Shown here: piece after piece, positions 32,601 through 47,600 of the stretch
Numbering within the stretch: position 1 is the stretch's first letter
Layout of the letters: every line of letters starts with the position of its first letter
Assembly: GCA_012934845.2 (NCBI GenBank)
Contig: WNNJ02000201.1
Location: forward strand, 1 to 64,000
Length of the DNA: 64,000 nucleotides
Direction: 5' to 3'
From: Pomphorhynchus laevis
Taxonomy: Eukaryota > Acanthocephala > Palaeacanthocephala > Echinorhynchida > Pomphorhynchidae
Translations under genes and position numbers: made by a program
The notes under the pieces: model-generated
Database searches by the model: none
Told to the model about the DNA's origin: nothing
What the model saw: only the letters and a program-made list of their open reading frames with translations

Positions 32601-35600
32601 TGTCGATTTGGAGCATTTATTGAACCAAACAACACAAATTTTCGCCCGTCACTTAAAACTCAATTTTTTTTGAATTGACTATCAAATAACAGACGATGTT
32701 TTAGAATAAAAATTAGAGGTCTTAGTAGGAACTGAAGTAGTATCTAAACTGCCACCAGTTTAGGTGGCAGTTTATTATGACAGTTTAAAATGTACCAATG
32801 TTGTTGCATTTTATTTTGAATTTTACAATTTTTGTATCCTGAAGAACTTGTATGTGCCTAGCGAAAGCTTGTGTTTGGTTAAATAATTGCTTCCAACCTT
32901 CCGATCTTCAACAAATGATTCTTAACTATCAATGTTGTTCCAAATCGATTTTAATAAGTTTCCAACACTTGGATGTTGTTGCCACGAAAGATATGTTCAT
33001 ATCTCGAAGACATTGATTGCCATAATGGAAATTAGTAAGCTTCACTTATACTGATTTAATGCTTAGATCGAATAAGTTGATACTTAAGTCCAAGCTGTAA
33101 AAATCTTTTTTGATTAACGTGTGCTAATGAAGTTTTACAGATTTAATATTTAACGTTTCACTGGTTTACTTTAACTTAATCGATTGGCTTAATTCTAATT
33201 TTGTTATTAAATTTTTGTTATTAATTTTAGAAATTATATTCTCTGTCTTGTTTTATTTCAATTTCTACTATAATGTTTTAAATTAAAATTTCGCAACTCC
33301 TGATTTTATGTTCGACACTAATCAAAAACAACTAATTGATTATGTTGTTCGCTTCTTATGATTAAAAACAGGCGTAAACACTTAATATCACAACAGATTG
33401 TTATACATTTCATAAGTACTAGCATAGAACATATTGTATCTATCATAATGTTGAATAATAAAATATTACATCTGCCTACAACTTGGTAATGGTAACCACT
33501 GTCGCCTTTACCACTTGAATGGTAAAGGCGATTATGTCAACATATATTAGGAGTGCGGTTTTGTTAACATCTACCCAGTATATGAAGATAATATTTATTA
33601 TTCGTTTTTTATGTTATTATCGAACGTGTTTCTAAAACATGATTGATATTAAATACACACTAAAAGTATTCTACGCAACATGATAAAATTAATGATGAAC
33701 TCTTTTTATAATTATATTTTGTCGATTTATTAAATATCCAAATTTGTAAAGCACTCCATTCAATTAAAATATTAATTTGAAGAAAAGTAAATATACATTT
33801 TACTTTTTGGATATAGTTTGGGTGCCAAATACGCGCTAACGACGTATTTTCCCTGAAGAAATTTGATTATTTAATATTATTCTAAATTATTATTATTATA
33901 TTGAGCTTAAAAAAAGTTTGAGATAAAATAACATACATTTCTGATAAACATACAATAAACATACATATACACCATCTAAATTTACACACGTCAACGAAGT
34001 CGTACGTCCAGGGCTCTCCCGGAGTACGTGAAAACTTTTCAAACCGATCGAATCTTGACAATTCTCACAGTTTGTTCCAGTTACTATGGTACGAGGAAAA
34101 CCTTCATCAGTGATCCCTTGTTGTTCGTGTAATGGTCCTGCAGCTAGATGCAAGGGTTGTAAATGCGCAAAGAGCAAAACGTCATGTTTCAATTGCAGAG
34201 CGATTAACTGCCGGAACGGCATCCTTCAAACGTTACAAGCGAGCGTACTTGTTGCAAAGGGAACGGGGGATTTACAAGCTGATACAGATTACAATGTTGA
34301 CAGTAGCACATGCCAAATAGAAACAAACTCGGGAAACCCGACAACATCAATACTTTCAAATGATAAAAACATCGCAAATAGGAGTCCTAATTTACATTTC
34401 CACGAAAGTGCACATGCCCCAAATCAAATGACATTGAGCATTGATGAGATCTACTATAATGTCTCCCACTGGGCACCGAATCTTTTTATCCTCCCTGTAT
34501 GCACAGCTAGTCATCGTTTTGTTGCTACCCTCGCATCGTTGTATTCAAAAGCAATTCACGAACGTGATCATGACATATCTTATCTAAAAAAGGCAGTCGT
34601 ATTGTCCCAGCTTATCTTACAACGTATTCCGACCGCTAGGGTTTCCTCCATCCGAAAAGTCCTTGAGAGACGTCTGAAAAGCTGGTGTGAGGAGGAATAT
34701 GGAGTTCTGTACAAGGAGGCTCACTACTATCAGCGCCACCTAGCAAGCAAACGAACACAAAATTGCAAAGATTGGATACGTCGCTACCAGCAACTTCTAA
34801 CATCAGGAAAGGTGACAGCTTCCACTTCTGTTTTAGAACAAAAAGCATTATCAGCCGTGTTACGCCCTGATGAAATCGTAAATGGAAGATCAGTTCTATC
34901 GAGACTTCAGGACCTTCATCCCTCAGCGCAAATTCCGCCAAACGAAGTGTTGCTCACATCGATGCATCCAAACTCCAAAGAGCATCACGCCAGCCGCTTT
35001 TACGCCATTGACGAGAATAGTATCCTTTCTGCGTGCGGGCGAACCAAAGGCGGTGCAGGTCCGTCAGGTCTTGATTCCACTGCCTGGCAACATATGCTAA
35101 CCCATTTCGGAGTTCAATCTCAAATGTTATCACAGTCGCTGGCAAGTTTCGCAATTTGGATTGCAACCGAGCCGATCCCGCCAAAAATCTTAGAAGCGTT
35201 TACGAGCTGCAGACTGATCGCATTGAAAAAGAGCAATGGTGGTATCCGTCCAATAGGCATTTCGGACACATCTCGACGAATAATCTCAAAGGCCATCCTC
35301 ACCCTTGTAAGAGATGACATACAGGATGTCGCAGGAAATGTTCAAACAGCTGCAGGTCAAAGATGTGGTGTTGAGCATGCCGTCCACAAGCTTCGATCTT
35401 TGTACAAAAAAAACCCGATTCGTGTCTCCTTTCAATCGATGCGACTAATGCGTTCAACAAAATAAACAGACAAGCAGCTCTCCATAATCTCAAATTCATA
35501 TGCCCGTCATTATCCTGTATATTGCATAACTTATATCAAAATCCTTCAATGTTGGCTGTCGGAACCGATACTTTGCTATCTGAGGAAGGTTTTACTCAAG

Positions 35601-38600
35601 GCGACCCCTTCGCAATGCCATGTTTTTCTCTGGCTTCACTACCGCTAATAGACAAAATTCACCAACGCGTTCCTAACGTTCATCAGGTGTGGTATGCCGA
35701 TGACGCTAATTTTGTCGGAGACCTACCGAATATCAAGAAAGTGTGGGATGTTTTAATGAGGGAAGGTCCAAAGTATGGCTATATAGTGAATCCAAGCAAA
35801 TCAAAACTGCTTTCACATCGAAGCCTCGAAATCGACCAACACCCTTCGCCCGATATAGAGATCAGTATATATGGAATATCAGTACTAGGCTCCGCTATTG
35901 GTACACCACAATATGAAGCAATGAAAGTCAGCCAATGCGTCGATGGTTGGGTCAGTCTTCTCGAAAGCTTGGCTGAAGTAGCAAATGTTGACCCTCATGT
36001 TGCATACATAGGCCTTACAAAAACAATCCAATCGAAGTGGACATACATAACAAGAACGATAGATTGCAACACCGATCAGTTGAAAATTGTTTCTGGTCTG
36101 TTAAGGGATAAACTCTTGCCAAAAATGACAGGGTTGCCAACCGAAAATGGATGGGATACTATTTTGACATCTCCATTAAGTTTAGGCGGACTGGGAGTAC
36201 ATGACCCTGCAGTTACATCCTCACTAGATTATGATTTTTCGCTAGCAATCAGCCATACATACGAGTCTGGAATTACAGGACAAGCTTTACGAAACTCTCA
36301 ATTAAAACTGGTTCAATGTTTGGCAACGGGTCGCATAACTTCACTAAACCGTCGTTTGTCAGATACGATTCAAAAAATGGACACGACTGTGCGGACTGCA
36401 ATAAAACATGCCCAGAGAAATGGTGCGTCATCATGGCTAAGTGCCCTTCCATTGAAAAGTGAGCACTTTCATCTGTCAGCGAAAGAGTTTACGGATGCCC
36501 TATCCGCACGCTATGGTCAAACCCCGCGGGATTTGATTGGTTCCATATGTCCATGTGGTGACTTAATGACCTTGAGCCATGGACTATCTTGTCGCAAAGG
36601 TGGTCTGCCATCAATAAGGCACGATGCGGTTCGCGACATAATTGTAAAGGAGTTAACGTCAGTTAGTCGTGACGTTGAGACTGAACCTAGACTGCAACCT
36701 GTCCCAGATACTTTGAATTTTGAAAACAACGCGACCAGTCGTGACCTGGGTGCTCGACTGGACATATCATGTCGAGGATTGGGAAATGAGAGATTCGAGC
36801 GGACGTTTTTTGACGTCCGCTCAAAAAACGGACGTCAAATTTGTTTTAGTTTTATAAATAAATTTTTCTCTTCTAAAAAAAATTATTATTATATAATAAT
36901 AAATTTTAAATTTTGAATCGAAAGGCCATTAGCGGGAACCTTAATTGTATATGTTGTAGAACTTACGATATTAAAATATATAAATAAATTGTTATTATTC
37001 TTAATTTAATTATTATTTCTAATACAAAGCAAATGTTTAGTATCATCCATTGTTTAGTATCATCCATTGAAATTTAAAATAAACGCTATTTTTTTGAATT
37101 GACAAAAAGTAATAATATTAAATCAAAATTTAATAATTAAATAATAAAATTAATAATTGTTTTTAGATTTTCTATAATTTAAATCAATTTAAAATAAAAA
37201 ATTGAAATTTAAAATGAAAATCAATTTTTATTTATTGATTAATAAATAACATACGTTGTATCAGAATAAGAATTAGAGGTCATCAGGAGGAACTGCTATG
37301 CTATCAGGTTTCGGCCCCTATCTCCTCTACCCAACATAGCAGCGGGGCCAAATACATGCTAATGATGTATTTCCTATGAAATAACTATCTAGTGTCTTAT
37401 TCTAATACAAAGTATATTATTTATTATCCATCCATAAAATTTATGTATCAGAATAAGAATTAGAGGCCATCAGGAGGAACTGTTATGCTATCAGGTTTCG
37501 GCCCCTATCTCCTCTACCCAACATAGCAGCGGGGCCAAATACATGCTAATGATGTATTTCCTCTGATAAAACTATCTAGTATATTATTCTAATACAAAGT
37601 ATATTATTTTTTATCCACCCATAAAAAATTTTAAATTTTTCAAGTCATTTTTATGAATTGATTTTTAATATTATTGTCTTGATTTATATATTTTACTATT
37701 TTCTGCTTGATGTTATTTTTATAGTAACCTAGTTTAAAATATGTATCTATTAAATTATTTAAATGATTTTGAAGAAAGCCAATATCATTACATATTGTTG
37801 CAATTCTTAAAATTTCATTATTTAATGTATTATATTTTATATTATATGGTATGCATGAATGCTCATGCAAAAATATGTTTCTTGTAAATTTAAATATGTC
37901 ATCTTTACGATATAAATTAAAAGTAGTTTTAGTTAATGTTAATTAAATGTTCATATCATCCATATTTATTATCATCCATAAAACATTTTCGCTTTATAGT
38001 TTATATAAATTTTTAATAATATTAAAAATATTAAAATAAAATATAAAAAATTATAAGAAATTATATTATATTTTATGTAAAATTATAAAAAAAAGAAAAT
38101 CCATTAAACTTGCTTGAAAATAAGCAGAAAAATAATGTCGAATCAATAATACATAGTTTCAGTATTTCTGGCAGAGGTTATATTATCGGGAAAACAAAGT
38201 CCATAGATCAATAATAAGTCCAAAATGAAAATAATATGTTCAAAACGGACGAAACGATTAAAATAAAAAATATCTGTTTGGTAGTTTTTTTCGAATTTTG
38301 CTAACAGAAATATATATGTTTTAAAATTTAAACTGGAAATTGAAATAAAAATAATTAAATATTTATGGCTCGCCTTATTCTTCTTTCACGAACAAATTCG
38401 TTAAGAAGGCGTAATTTGAAAATTAAATATTAAATTCTTCTTTTAATTTCCAGTTTATAATTTTAAACTAAAAAATATAGTCGAATCTCAATGTTGTTGG
38501 ATCCTGGCTTGTAGTTAAATACAACACACCAACTATATATGCTTTGATAATGAATACGAGTCAAAAGTTTATATTTTATTAGGTAAGTTCTTAAAATATA

Positions 38601-41600
38601 TAACTTTGTTATTAAAACCGTAGTATAATTTTATATCAAAAATACAGTTAGTCTCGATCCAACATAGCAGCGGGGCTAAATGCATGCTAATGACTTGCTT
38701 TCTCTGATCAAATTTAATTATTTAGTGTATCTCATCCAAATACAAAGCATATTGTTTATTATCCATAAAAAAATTTCGATTAATAGTTTAAATAAATTTT
38801 TTTTAATATTTTGTTGTTTAGTATAATAGTATAATTTTTTCCACTGATTTAAATTGTATTTTGGATAAATCTTTATGTTACTATTTCCTTTTGAATAGGA
38901 TTATACATTCTCGTCTCGTGTTTGCAAGGCTATACATGCTCTGTGCAGTAATTTCAGAACCAATTCTGAATGCGTTAAACAATTAACCGACAATACTGAG
39001 TTCGTTGAAGCAATACAGAAAGCCGTATTTTTCATATTAATTTTTAATATAATTGCTTACAATCGTTTATTTTTAGTTTATACCAGAAATAGATCGAAAC
39101 TTTGCCAATAACAAGTGTCTGCTTCTACGTTCGATAAGTTCGTTATGTTTCGGATCGAGTTTATTCTCAGCATCAGTCCTTTCCCTTCCTAACTTTACTT
39201 CTAATCTTTTACAGCTTTATTTCGGTGCTATTACTTCGCCATTCAACCAAAATGCTCTTAGATCGAAATATACAGATATTCTTTATGATATATTGTCCCT
39301 GATTGATATATTTTTTTCGCAGAGTGCTAAAGTTCCTGATGCATTTGCGGAATGCGAAGAAAGCTCATTAGAAATTCATTCGTCGATTTCATCAAAGTAT
39401 GTTTGGCAGTGGAAAGATGATGCTTATGGATGGCAGTCGTATACTGTAACTGAATGCTGGATCATTGAAGTAAGTTTTAGATTATCTATTTTTGTCTAAA
39501 CCAATAAATGTTTTAATTAGTATAAAGTGTGTTTCTGTGCATGTAAACTAATTAACCTCTTAATTCATAAGAGCGTTTTTTTGTATATATATTATAAAAT
39601 ATTAATTTATCAATTTAAGATTTAAAATACATAACGATAACAATTTTTGGATAAGAAAAAAAGTAACAAAAAATTTGTCTTGACGACCGCTGGCCAGGGT
39701 GCCGGGTCGTGGAGGCAGTGTACGACCAAACTACTCCAGACATTGCGATCCTGGACGACGGACCAGAGTTCTCTTTCAGATAGTCCAAGGCGGTCTTCAG
39801 CCAGTTTCGATATTTGATCACTTCACCGGTATCGAGGTCTCTTTCCAGAGAGTCCGGTCTGGAAAACCCTCCGAGAAAGGCGATCCATAGACATTCTCAG
39901 AACGTGTCCTAGCCACCTCAGCTGACTTTCTTCGATGTGGAGAAGCAGCGACTTTACTCTGAATCCATCCCGGATAATCGAATTCCTAACCTTTTCTCTA
40001 AGGCTAAAACCGGCCACACCGCGAACGACTCTCATTTCGGTCGCCTATATCCGAGATATTATCATTTCGGTCATAACCCAAAGATCATGATCATAGGTAA
40101 AGATAGGACCTAAGATTGCGTGGGAAACCGAAAGCTTTGCCCGAAGACTCAATTACCACTTCACTACGACAGACCTTTACAAAGAACGCATTGGTGCGTT
40201 AGCTGCACAAATCCGCTTCTCAATCTCCCTGATGTTACTGCCGTCCCTCGAGAACAATATCCCGAGATACTTGAAATCCTCCACATCAGGAAGAATCTTT
40301 TCTCTAATCCAGATTGACATTGGCACCTGAATCCGAGACGAACACATAAAGACAGTCTTGGAGGTACTAACCAATATCCTTGCCGCTTGAAATTCTATCG
40401 TGAATCGATCTAGTAGCCATTGTAAGTCCTCAGGACAAGAAGCTAACAAAACAACGTCATATGTAAAAGGCAGATATGGTATTCTGATGGAACCGAACTG
40501 AAGACCGACATCCGTCAGATCAGCAGTTCGGTTCCATCAGAATACCATAGAGACATAGAAACAGAATTTGTAGATTTAAAATATACAATTCAAATATATA
40601 AATAACATTTAAAATTATTTGATTACAAAATGACCAAGGCATTTATTTGCAAATTCTTTTACTAATTCGTCAAGTAACTTAACCATTTAATATTATTCAA
40701 TTATATTATTTTATTTAAATTAATTGTGAATTCTGAGATATTATTTGGATTTTTACTTAAGACTGCATATCTAAACAATTACGATGAAATTTCCCCGCTT
40801 ACAATAAATAATCGATATTATACAATCGATTTTGGAAGAATGCTACAAATTAATGAAGAATCCGGATCAGCTCGTAACGTTCAACGTTTGAATATACGAT
40901 TAAATACTGATCAATTAAACAGTTCTGAATCTAATTGTATAATTGAGAAGCTAGTGCAGTCTTTTTTCATTCCAATTTATGAGTTAAGTCAAAATCCAAT
41001 TACATATTCTCCTCTTTTAAACCAAAGATGCTGGACTATTTTAACAAAAATGATGTATTATACAAGAATATCATCATCGTCGGATGCACATAGACGGGCA
41101 TTCAATAGCCTTGTCTGCAAAATTGATATTATGAATAATATTTATTCGATGCTAAACTCAAGCTGCGCTGTCTTAATGATATGTGCACTGCACCTCATAT
41201 ATTGCCTGATTAATCATGAAACCGAATTTGAACACCTTCATCCGCGCGAACAATATTTATTTTACGGAATTATGGCCACTTTGGATAGAATACACGACTA
41301 CGTACCGCCAATTTCGCGCAGACGACAAAGACCACAAATTCCCGAGCACGTAAAATTTTATAAATAAATTGTACAGTTAAAAAATGAGATTATATTTATA
41401 GATAGTTGAAATGCCTAGAATTCAACAATTATTTCCAATGGGTGATCGTATGGGGATCAGTCGAGTTCGACAGGTCACTCCTGGTCAAATTGCCAATACA
41501 CCACAACCTAATCGCGGGTAACTTTAAATTGTTTTGTGATTATTACTCAATTCAATGTAATTCATCAATTTTGATTGCTTGGCTTTTAATAATTAGTGCA

Positions 41601-44600
41601 TAAGAAGAACATTCAAATCTACGTCATATTCATTTCAATTAAAGTTTCAATTAATCTATTCAAATGTTATTATTAAATTGTCAAAGATTATCCAAATGTT
41701 AAAGTTCCTTATTCTTTACATTATATTTTTATTGCCATTGACATAATTTTATAACTTTTTTAAATCTATATGTAAGACATTTTAAGTTCTGGTTAAATGA
41801 AAATTTTTATTGTATATTTTACAAAATTATTTTACAACATCAATCTTTAAGATTGAAGTTATCGAAAATCGACATCATTTTGAAAATAAATATGAAAAAA
41901 AAAGAATTCTGTTAAATAACTATCGATATATACTAGCTCCGTAATTTTTCGAGCTTTTTATATTCCAGCTTTTAATTAATATACATTAATTAAAAATTAA
42001 TAATTAATGTATGAACCTTTTATCGACTGACAATTCAATTAAACCAACTGAGATCACCTGAAATAAAATTTGTAAAGAATGAACGAAAAGAGAAAAATAT
42101 AACCTTTTGATTTTTAAATGAATTTAAAAATGTCAAATAAACTTGTACAAATGATAAAAGATATATGAAAATTTGAATATTGCATATCGATTATAAAAAT
42201 TTACAAAGAAATTGTTCCATTTTATATGTATAAAATGGAACAGGGCAATCCTTCTAACAAACATCGAACATTCAAAGAAATCACCAACAAACATTCAAAG
42301 AAAATTAATAACAAACAACCAAAATTAGGCAGATAAAATTCTAAAAAAATGTGATAACGATCCCAAGATAAGATGGTCCATCAGTAAAAACAAAATACGT
42401 AATACTAAGCGTTACGGACAATTGGGCACTGGAATATAACGAAATATTGTCGTCGGTATCTTATTTCTTAGTCTTAATAAGGCTGTAACATTAGTTTGAC
42501 CAATAAAGACAGTAGTCTAAAGTTTACATTTTATTTGTTTAATACGTCGGTTTTTTTAAACTTAAATGAATGTTACAATGCCATTTAATAACTTTTTACA
42601 TTTCATTTGTTTAATACCTTGGATTTTTAAAACTTAAATGAATGTTAAAATGCCATTTAATAACATTTTATATTTGATAACTCTGTTTTTAAATGCAAAT
42701 TATAAAAATAAAATTGAATAGATAGTTTTACTGAAACGAAGAAGAACATATTACCGCTTATTTAAAAAATACAACATTTCGATAGCTCCAGATTAATTTT
42801 ATTGATGATAGCATGTTGTATTTTTAAATAAAATATTTAAACAAAATTTTAAATAAAATATTTATATATTTTAAATATTTTAAAATCGATACCAAATTTA
42901 ATAAATTCAATAATTATTTTATTAGTAGCTTACATATCGTCATATAGCGATTAACACTAAAAGATGTTTCGACGATCACGTCAAATCATAATTTTAAAAT
43001 AATTTTAATTTGAAAACACTGAATTCCAATTGTAACTAACAAAAGGTATTCCTGTATGATATGGTGTTTTTTCAGCACCAAAGACTTAACTTACAAATGT
43101 GTAAAAATGTGTAATTAAATTTACACATTTAAATTATAATCATTTTAATCAAATTTACAGAACAATTTACAACTTCTGATTGTAATTGTTTCTAGAGTAG
43201 CAGGCGATTCAACACTTGTGCACCGATTTATTACTCGTTATCAATTTGTACCTGAACCTATTATAATGTCGGTATGTATTTTTAATTAAAAATGACCGCC
43301 ATTTCTGTCTTGCTTTTATATTTAGAGAACAGGTCGCAGGCATGTTCACAGGGGAAGTGGTGCAGGCTCTACAGATGTTGTACGAATGTTACCCGAAACA
43401 CCCAACACGGTTTTCTACGAATGGATTAGATTACGATCTTTCGAAATGTCCTCACAGTTTCGACAACAATTTAGCGTGATAAACGATCCAGTACTAATCG
43501 AATTGAAGGAACTAAGCAATGAACTACAAACTAGTAGTGTATGTATAATTTAGCGTTTTGATTGTCACTTCCACAGTTTCTTTGGTCACTTTTGCTTAAC
43601 GCTCCGTTACTCACCGAACAATCGATTATTTTAGCTCTTTAATGTTACTCATTGACAAACATTGCCACAAATCAGGATAATGCGACGATTTATGAATTTA
43701 AATGCCAAAGTACTAAAGTGTTTTACAAAAAATGACAAAATGATATGCAAAAGTGATAACGTACATTGCAACGGGGACAAATTGTTGTATAAATTAGATA
43801 ACTGCGTCTACGTAATTTATACGATATATAAATAAAAATAAATAATTATATAAGATTTTATACAATTTTTATTGTATAAAATAATATATATATTATATAT
43901 ATAATATATATAATATATAATATTGATATAATATAAAATGTTATATAGTAATGTAGACTAATGTAGCCATTTTACTGAAATTGCCCACGATAGGAATAAT
44001 TGTAGAATTTAATGGTACGGAGGGAGGATATTAATATTATATTTATTACCCATTGAAAATTTTCGCTTAATAACTAAATAAATTTTTAATAATATTTTGT
44101 TGATGTTAGAAAGAAAATAATAAAATAATAATTAGCAGAAAATAATAATGCCGTATCATAAATAATACATAAAGATGACGTAACACTTTGTCACACTAAG
44201 GTGACGAAATGTTTTGCGAAACCATTGACGTGTTTTTTAAAGATGACGAAGAGTAATGTAAATGTGACGAAAATCTGTTGTACAAAAATTATCAAGTTTA
44301 GGTTTGCACATATTATTATTACTCACTTGAATATTACCAATATTCAAGTGAATAATATTTAATATTTAATATATTAATATATTTTTATCTTAATATTATA
44401 ATATTAATATAAAATATTAATGTTTTAGAAATATAATGTCTCGTTATTTTTAATATTAGACATTATATTTAATGTTTAAACTAATATATAGATACCACAA
44501 TTTTAGGTGCCTCGCTGGTATATTTCGCTTTCCGGTTTTCCCGCCTTTTTAGAATTGCAAATTTTTCCGATTATTGCGAATCATTGCTAACAATAGCTAC

Positions 44601-47600
44601 AGTATTATTAGCTTTCTCAATTGACTTGTGTAAATCCGCATTAGTACAAAGACAATTTTAAGAGCTTCAGTAACTTAACACAAACAATTAACAAATAATT
44701 TTAAAGTCTTAACTTTAAAACTTTATGTATCGATTTCTTTTCAAACGACTCAATATTTTTGACTAGATAAAAATTCAAATTTTATTGGAATATTTCCAAC
44801 TTAAGGTGTTTGAAATATTATTAAACAACATATTGTTTAAGATAACAATTGGTATTATTATATTTATTTATAATAACAAGTTGTGCTAGAACGACCCTTC
44901 CAGCCATTTTAGAAAGATCCATATACAACATCTAGTAAACAACATATACGACAACTAGATTCGGAGTCATCGAAGTAGAGGATCAGCAACTGAATATATT
45001 AACTATATGTATTATTATCAATTGAATAATTGTTTATCCTCTTGTGTTAATAATTAAATAATCAATTTGAATCTGTCGAATATTTTGTAATTTTCTTTAA
45101 ATGTTATATTCGGTATTTTAGAAGCATAGAAAATGCAGATATTTCATAAAAAGTTAAATTCGTTTTGTATTTCATTTTACAAATTTAAATAAAATCACTT
45201 CTGACTTATTAAATGGGAAATAATAATCATATAAAATTTGTATTAAGGCGTTTTTTACTAAATAAATCAAATTATCGTTAAAGCTTTTCTAACGCAAATT
45301 AAAATAATAGAACAATATCAGAAATATAATTCATTTTATTTATATTTCATAAACATTTAATTTATTTCATTGTTGGAATATAATTAAAATCTATTTGCAA
45401 TGCATTCTGATCATATTTTGGAATGGTTAATTGGTATATAACACTTGCCGCCGACTTTCAATAAGCCGACGAGGTCAATGATCGTCAACCAACATTTAGA
45501 GGACCGAAACAAATTTAAGAAATACACTGATTTAATTTTTCAAATTAAATTAGCGGCGGTAAAGGACGATGATACATTCAATTTGAAAACTTACCTATTG
45601 TATTATAGATAGGATTAAAATAGCATGCAGAACAAAAATAGTCATCAAAAAATCAATAGTTATAATGACTGCATAGGTGTTTCTACTTAATATTAGGAAG
45701 CAAACTATAAATGACTAGTTTGAAAATTGCAATTAATTGCAAAAGTAGGTAGGTTTTCAAATTTAAAGTTGCACCTTCCCCTACCATCGCTAATTTAATT
45801 TGAAATCAGAAATGATTTCAAATAAGTTTGCAAAATGTAAGACGAAAGTCTTTCATTAAATCTAATTGCTAATAAAACATTCGAGTTGAGTGATCGTCAG
45901 CCAACATTAAAAGGACTGAAACGTGAAACGTAGGTACTGGATCAGTAGCTGATGAGGTCAACTAATACTGAAAAGTAGCGTTCTTCGATTAGCGGTCAAA
46001 ATTTCTTTAATAACATGACTGTGTAGGGTTATTAACTTATCAATATTGATATTTATTATCAAAATTATTAAAATAAATAGATTAGATAAAATGATTAATA
46101 TTTTTGTTATTACTATGTCTTATTTTTATTATTTAAAAATTTATTATACAAACGTTTATAAAATAAATTATTTTTATAAATTATTTTATCAATAATTTAA
46201 TTATTAGTCGATTAAATTAATTAATGTGTTTTTAGAATATGTTTACATTCTTAATGGAAAATACATTTAATATTTTTTTTTCATTTTATTTTTCAGCAAA
46301 AAGAAGATGTGGTCTTACGGATTTTAAAGGCTATTAAACCGGAGACGACTGTCCATCAACTAGTCGAGAGTTCTGTTTTTATTTCTTTATTTAATTACCT
46401 TAATCTTGCAAATAAGAACTCTCTTATGTTGCCTCGCATACAACATCTAATTCATTTGTTAAAACAGGTAAGTCTTTTATCCACATTGAACTTGTAATGT
46501 AATATTTCTGTCAATAGACTGACAATTCACAATTCAATACTACTAGTTTGAAGTTTCTCACTGAGAAATTAATATCTTGTGTATTTTTTACCGAGCATTT
46601 CTTTAACCACGACATTATTCCTTCAGATAATGTAAGGTATGTTATAACCCATTTTGCATTACTTACTTAAGCACTGACTTTATTCAATTATGTCGTTAAA
46701 CAACAATAACCAGAACCGTTTTTTAAGTTATGATGTCATATAATTAATTATGGCAGTTATTAAAAAACCTCAAATTTGCTGAACTACATATATGTCTTAA
46801 GCATGTTTACTTAATCAGTATTTCGTATATGCTATTTTATAACATATCATTAATAATAAATGAAAACTAGGAGACATTCTTCAGTCCATCCTAAAAAACT
46901 AGGAGACACACAATTTAGTGGCACACAATCTCGACATTTTAAGATATATTAAGTGCGCCGGGTTGAGTGATAGACGAAGAAACGTTTCGATTCAATATTA
47001 AATATGATTAAGCTTGATTAAGTGAGTATATAAAGATATAGATATATAAAATGCGTCGGTTTTAATGATAAACGAAGAAACGTTTCGATTCAGTATTAAA
47101 TATGATTAATACTGATTAATATGTGCGTTCTTATAATGGTTGGCCTGTTTGATCCACATATATTTTATCACATTCTAATCAAGAAATTTTCTAAACAACT
47201 CCATCATTATCATCTTTTGTTTACTTTTTCAAAATTTTGTGTAAGTTCGGTATTTTACTAACAATTAGAGACTAAATTAAAACAGCACAAATACACACTC
47301 AAAAAGGCTTAAGAAGCGCTATTGTAGACCATGATTTAAATTTAGATCACAATATTGACTATAATAATACTGTTGTTTTAGCAAAAAAAACAATTGTTTA
47401 AATAGATAAATTCTTGAGGCTTATTGCATTTAAAAAACGGTAGAAACTTTAATATTGTTATGGTGAATATTAAACCTGACTTAACGTCAAATATTTTGTA
47501 AAGATGTTGTAAACGGTTCTTAAGTTTAAATAATATTTTCTATTATTTTTATACTTTATTTAATTTTCTAGTAACTTTAATTATTTTTTTTATATTTTTC

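Noticed and set aside
37261-37372. R1 right part as a hammerhead or HDV-like ribozyme
   Set aside because: On the complementary strand GGGGCC is followed by GAAAC, but CUGANGA is not in the required place; the crossed stems lack the P3/P4 layout and junction of HDV-like ribozymes.
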